The notes below the pieces were generated by a model, which was not told the origin of the DNA, did not search any database, and saw only the letters and a list, made by a program, of their open reading frames with translations. Positions 19,336-21,510 of a stretch of 21,510 bases of DNA are shown piece after piece. The first letter of the stretch is position 1. Each line of letters begins with the position of its first letter. Source of the DNA: a virus; the IMG/VR virus record IMGVR_UViG_3300042870_001314, positions 1 to 21,510 of that record. The stretch is one strand, 5' to 3'. The translations under genes and the position numbers were made by a program.

Positions 19336-20280
19336 ATGAAGATCGCTGCTGTGACCCCGTGCTACCCGCCGGGATCGCGTGTTGGGTCGTGGCTTTCAAC
19401 GCATGAATGTTTGAGGGTGCTTCTAGCAGCCGGTCATGATGTTGTGGCGAACCCGATGATGGTTGATAACCCTAACGAGTATGTCTTGGATGGTATTCGT
19501 GTTGTTCCCGGTGCTGTGCGAATGGAAGAAGTTATCGGCGGCGCAGATGTAGTCATCTCGCATCTAGGCGATCCCGGCCACGCGCACCGCACGGCTATCG
19601 CTCTTGGCATCCCATCCGTCCGCATGGTGCATGGCCTAATAGGTCAAGACGCGTTACGGCAGTTAGCTGCTTACCCGCCCGCTCTTGTCGTGTTCAACTC
19701 TGAGTCCTCTGCCGCTACTGCCCGTCACCGTTGCCCGCATATTGTTGTGAACCCGATTTTTGATCGGCAGGACTTCGCGACAACACCGGGCGAGTTGGTT
19801 ACGCAGGTCAACCAGTCTGATCCAAAGGGCGGCCAGATGTTTCAGAAGTTGGTTCGGTTTATGCCAGACGTTAATTTTCTTGCCGTGCGTGGCGGCTACG
19901 GGAAACAGCGCGACATGGTTGGCCGCAACGTAGAGACGCTTGCTCCCACGCAGGACATGCGCGGCGACGTGTATTCCCGGACGAGGGTGTTGTTGATTCC
20001 TTCTAAGGCTGAGACGTGGGGGATGGTTGGGGTTGAGGCGATGTGTTCTGGTATCCCAGTCATGGCTTCGCCCACGCCGGGCTTGGTTGAGTCGCTTGGC
20101 GACGCAGGCATTTTTGTTGACGCTAATAATTTCAAGGGTTGGATGTCTGAACTGAGAAGGCTCCTAGACCCCGTAGAGTGGGCCGCGGCGTCTGCTAGGT
20201 CTTTGGCAAGGGTTGCCGAGCTGGACCCCTACGAGGGCGCTGTGCGCTTCGTGAAGGCTATTGAAGGGCTTGTAGAGTGA
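19336..20280 (+). CDS. GT-B family 4-like glycosyltransferase
   Basis: 314 residues. N-terminal Rossmann strand MKIAAVTPCYPPGSRVGSWL with the glycine-bearing loop, a second strand GADVVISHLGDPGHAH, and in the C-terminal domain PSKAETWGMVGVEAMCSGIP at about 222-241 containing the E-x7-E pair (Glu226, Glu234) of GT4 enzymes, then ASPTPGLVESLGDAGIFVD for donor binding. NQSDPKGGQMFQKL (159-172) is the usual donor-domain start. Shorter than many GT4 enzymes. It transfers a sugar from a nucleotide donor; acceptor unknown. It starts after the capsid terminator and is coupled (GTGA) to the next GT gene. Confidence 0.85.
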   Translation: MKIAAVTPCYPPGSRVGSWLSTHECLRVLLAAGHDVVANPMMVDNPNEYVLDGIRVVPGAVRMEEVIGGADVVISHLGDPGHAHRTAIALGIPSVRMVHGLIGQDALRQLAAYPPALVVFNSESSAATARHRCPHIVVNPIFDRQDFATTPGELVTQVNQSDPKGGQMFQKLVRFMPDVNFLAVRGGYGKQRDMVGRNVETLAPTQDMRGDVYSRTRVLLIPSKAETWGMVGVEAMCSGIPVMASPTPGLVESLGDAGIFVDANNFKGWMSELRRLLDPVEWAAASARSLARVAELDPYEGAVRFVKAIEGLVE

Positions 20281-20879
20281 ACGTAGCGGTGATGTTCCCT
20301 TGGCGGGCTAGAGACGAACGTGTGGCCGCCTATGCCGTCACACGGGCGTGGTACGAGGTTCACGTTCCCGGAGCGAAAATAGTTGAGGTTGATACAGGCC
20401 ACGAGCGGTTTAACCTTGGGGCGTGCCGCAACGCTGCGGTTGAGATAGCAACAGGGCTTGGCGCTGACGTTGTCGTAATCTCAGATGCCGACACGCTCCC
20501 GCCGCCGACGGGTTTGGCTGCTGCTATCGCTAACGCTGACGACCATCGGTTGCATATCCCGTTTACTCAGTGCATCTATGCGGGGACGGATTCACCGCCG
20601 GGGCTTGCTAACGGCGGCGTGCATGTTGTGACCCCTACAGGCTGGGACGCGATAGGCGGGCAGGACGAGCGCTTCATTGGTTGGGGCGGCGACGACGATC
20701 AACTAGTTGCTGTTGCAACTTGTTTGTCTGGTTTGGTCAGGCATCCGGGGTTGGCTGTTTCGTTGTGGCATTCTGATGCGGCGAGAGTGTGCGCTCAACC
20801 GAGTCGTGATCTTGTGAACAGGTATTGGCAGGCGGTTGATAAACCTGCTGCGATGCGAAAGTTGATTGCTGAACGATGA
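20277..20879 (+). CDS. GT-A family 2-like glycosyltransferase
   Basis: 200 residues. N-terminal strand MNVAVMFPWRARDERVAAYA, then FNLGACRNAAVEIATGLGAD, VVVISDADTLPP with the DxD motif at about 70-72 (metal and nucleotide-sugar binding), NGGVHVVTPTGWDAIGGQDE, and the acid motif GWGGDDDQL about 135-143. This is the arrangement of polypeptide GalNAc-type and chondroitin-type GT2/GT27 domains. Overlaps upstream stop as GTGA and downstream start as ATGA. Likely works with the flanking transferases on the same glycan. Confidence 0.8.
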   Translation: MNVAVMFPWRARDERVAAYAVTRAWYEVHVPGAKIVEVDTGHERFNLGACRNAAVEIATGLGADVVVISDADTLPPPTGLAAAIANADDHRLHIPFTQCIYAGTDSPPGLANGGVHVVTPTGWDAIGGQDERFIGWGGDDDQLVAVATCLSGLVRHPGLAVSLWHSDAARVCAQPSRDLVNRYWQAVDKPAAMRKLIAER

Positions 20880-21463
20880 TCCCTGCACGGTTGATCCGCA
20901 CGGTTCCAACAGTGGCCTCTGATGAGGCTGAGGGTTTCTGGCGGGGAGCGTGCGAGCTGCATCCGCATTGGGACTATGTGACGTGGCGCGATCCGGTGGA
21001 CCCTGAGAAGTTCCCGTTGACTTCGCCGCACTGGGCGGCGTGCAAGTCGGGGGCGCAGATGGCGGGGCTGATCCGGTTGGAAGCGTTGTGGCATTGGGGC
21101 GGCATCTATTTGGATTCAGACGTTGAAGTATTCAGGCCACTGGACAGCTTGCTGGCATACGATCTGTTTGCTACTTGGGAATCGGTGTGGTCGTTGAATG
21201 ATGCGGTGCTTGGCGCGTCGGCAGGCCAACCGCTGGTCCGTGAAGCTATCGCTCTCGCGATTGAACGCTTGCCATTGGGGGCGTTGCATTCAGGGCCAAA
21301 GGTAATCAACGACCTGTTCAGAGATAAAGCAAACGTGTTACTCCTTCCACCACGGTCGTTCTCCCCGTATCTTTGGAATGAGAAACACCGGCGGCACGAG
21401 GACCACACGGTTCATCCGGGTACATTCGGCGCTCATCACTGGGCCAACTCGCACGGAGCGTGA
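20876..21463 (+). CDS. GT32-like DXD sugar transferase
   Basis: 195 residues. MIPARLIRTVPTVASDEAEG is the typical P-K-x-I-h-x-h-W-type start with changes; AGLIRLEALWHWGGIYLDSD with DxD at 80-82 and VEVFRPLDSLL is the hallmark of the glycosyltransferase family with DXD motif (Gly_transf_sug, GT32). LNDAVLGASAGQPLVREAI and the late SGPKVINDLF agree with the family. GT-A fold with metal-dependent sugar transfer; acceptor unknown. Overlaps the previous gene as ATGA. Confidence 0.82.
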   Translation: MIPARLIRTVPTVASDEAEGFWRGACELHPHWDYVTWRDPVDPEKFPLTSPHWAACKSGAQMAGLIRLEALWHWGGIYLDSDVEVFRPLDSLLAYDLFATWESVWSLNDAVLGASAGQPLVREAIALAIERLPLGALHSGPKVINDLFRDKANVLLLPPRSFSPYLWNEKHRRHEDHTVHPGTFGAHHWANSHGA

Positions 21464-21464
21464 C

Positions 21465-21510
21465 ATGAAGTTTCTCAACGTTGGTTGCGGGCAGTGCATA
21501 AACAGGGGAG
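21465..21510 (+). CDS. Methyltransferase, 5' end only
   Basis: Only MKFLNVGCGQCINRG is in the window. LNVGCG with a following small-residue turn is a class I SAM-binding motif I at the extreme N-terminus, common in methyltransferases clustered with glycosyltransferases. GGAG precedes the ATG by seven bases. The gene is truncated by the window edge. Confidence 0.6.
   Translation, partial: MKFLNVGCGQCINRG

Overview
This window is a piece of a tailed-phage (Caudoviricetes) genome or prophage whose host is very probably an actinobacterium. Four things point that way: a WhiB-like iron-sulfur protein; a portal / MuF-like / prohead-protease / major-capsid block of the type seen in actinobacteriophages; -10 boxes of the TANNNT class; and an unusually high share of apparently leaderless genes. 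Composition is moderately GC-rich. No integrase, tRNA, rRNA, CRISPR array or insertion sequence was seen.

Layout. Bases 1-3525 (+) hold a tightly overlapped replication module: a winged-helix initiator-like protein, a G39P-type helicase loader, a DnaB-N/RecA-fold helicase, a small membrane protein and a conserved phage protein. A lambda-like origin candidate (direct repeats followed by an AT-rich stretch) lies inside the initiator gene. Bases 3526-3707 hold a promoter, a candidate structured non-coding RNA and a long compound hairpin. Bases 3708-4612 (-) carry three leftward genes, including a ribbon-helix-helix protein. Bases 4675-5807 (+) carry an HNH-type protein, two small unknowns and a VRR-NUC nuclease. 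Bases 5878-8872 are a run of small accessory genes, including a tandem pair of paralogues, a SAM methyltransferase, a sulfotransferase-like protein and a Cys-containing peptide. Bases 8971-19252 are the head module: portal, MuF-like protein fused to a zincin metallopeptidase, a leftward candidate ncRNA, prohead protease with a long acidic region, a winged-helix-like protein, small zinc-binding and micro-proteins, WhiB, and the major capsid protein. After a strong terminator, 19336-21510 encode three glycosyltransferases of different folds and the start of a methyltransferase.

Regulation is the most striking aspect. Five intergenic sites share a 21-bp dyad, CTGTAG-N9-CTACAG, whose right arm overlaps a TACAGT-type -10 box. 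They have a TTG-type -35 and an AAATCTT/AAGATTT box centred one or two helical turns further upstream. Two of these promoters (3567 on +, 12849 on -) appear to drive RNAs without start codons that end in hairpins. Separately, nine genes have TANNNT, exactly six bases, then the start codon, which places the expected transcription start on the first base of the gene. One of the nine is the WhiB gene, where the codon in that position is ATC.

The genes read as a coordinated virus programme: early replication on the left, regulators and host-interaction proteins in the middle, head assembly on the right, then sugar transfer enzymes that could decorate virions or host envelope. Terminase genes are not in this window. 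All functions are inferred from sequence reading; no database search was possible.
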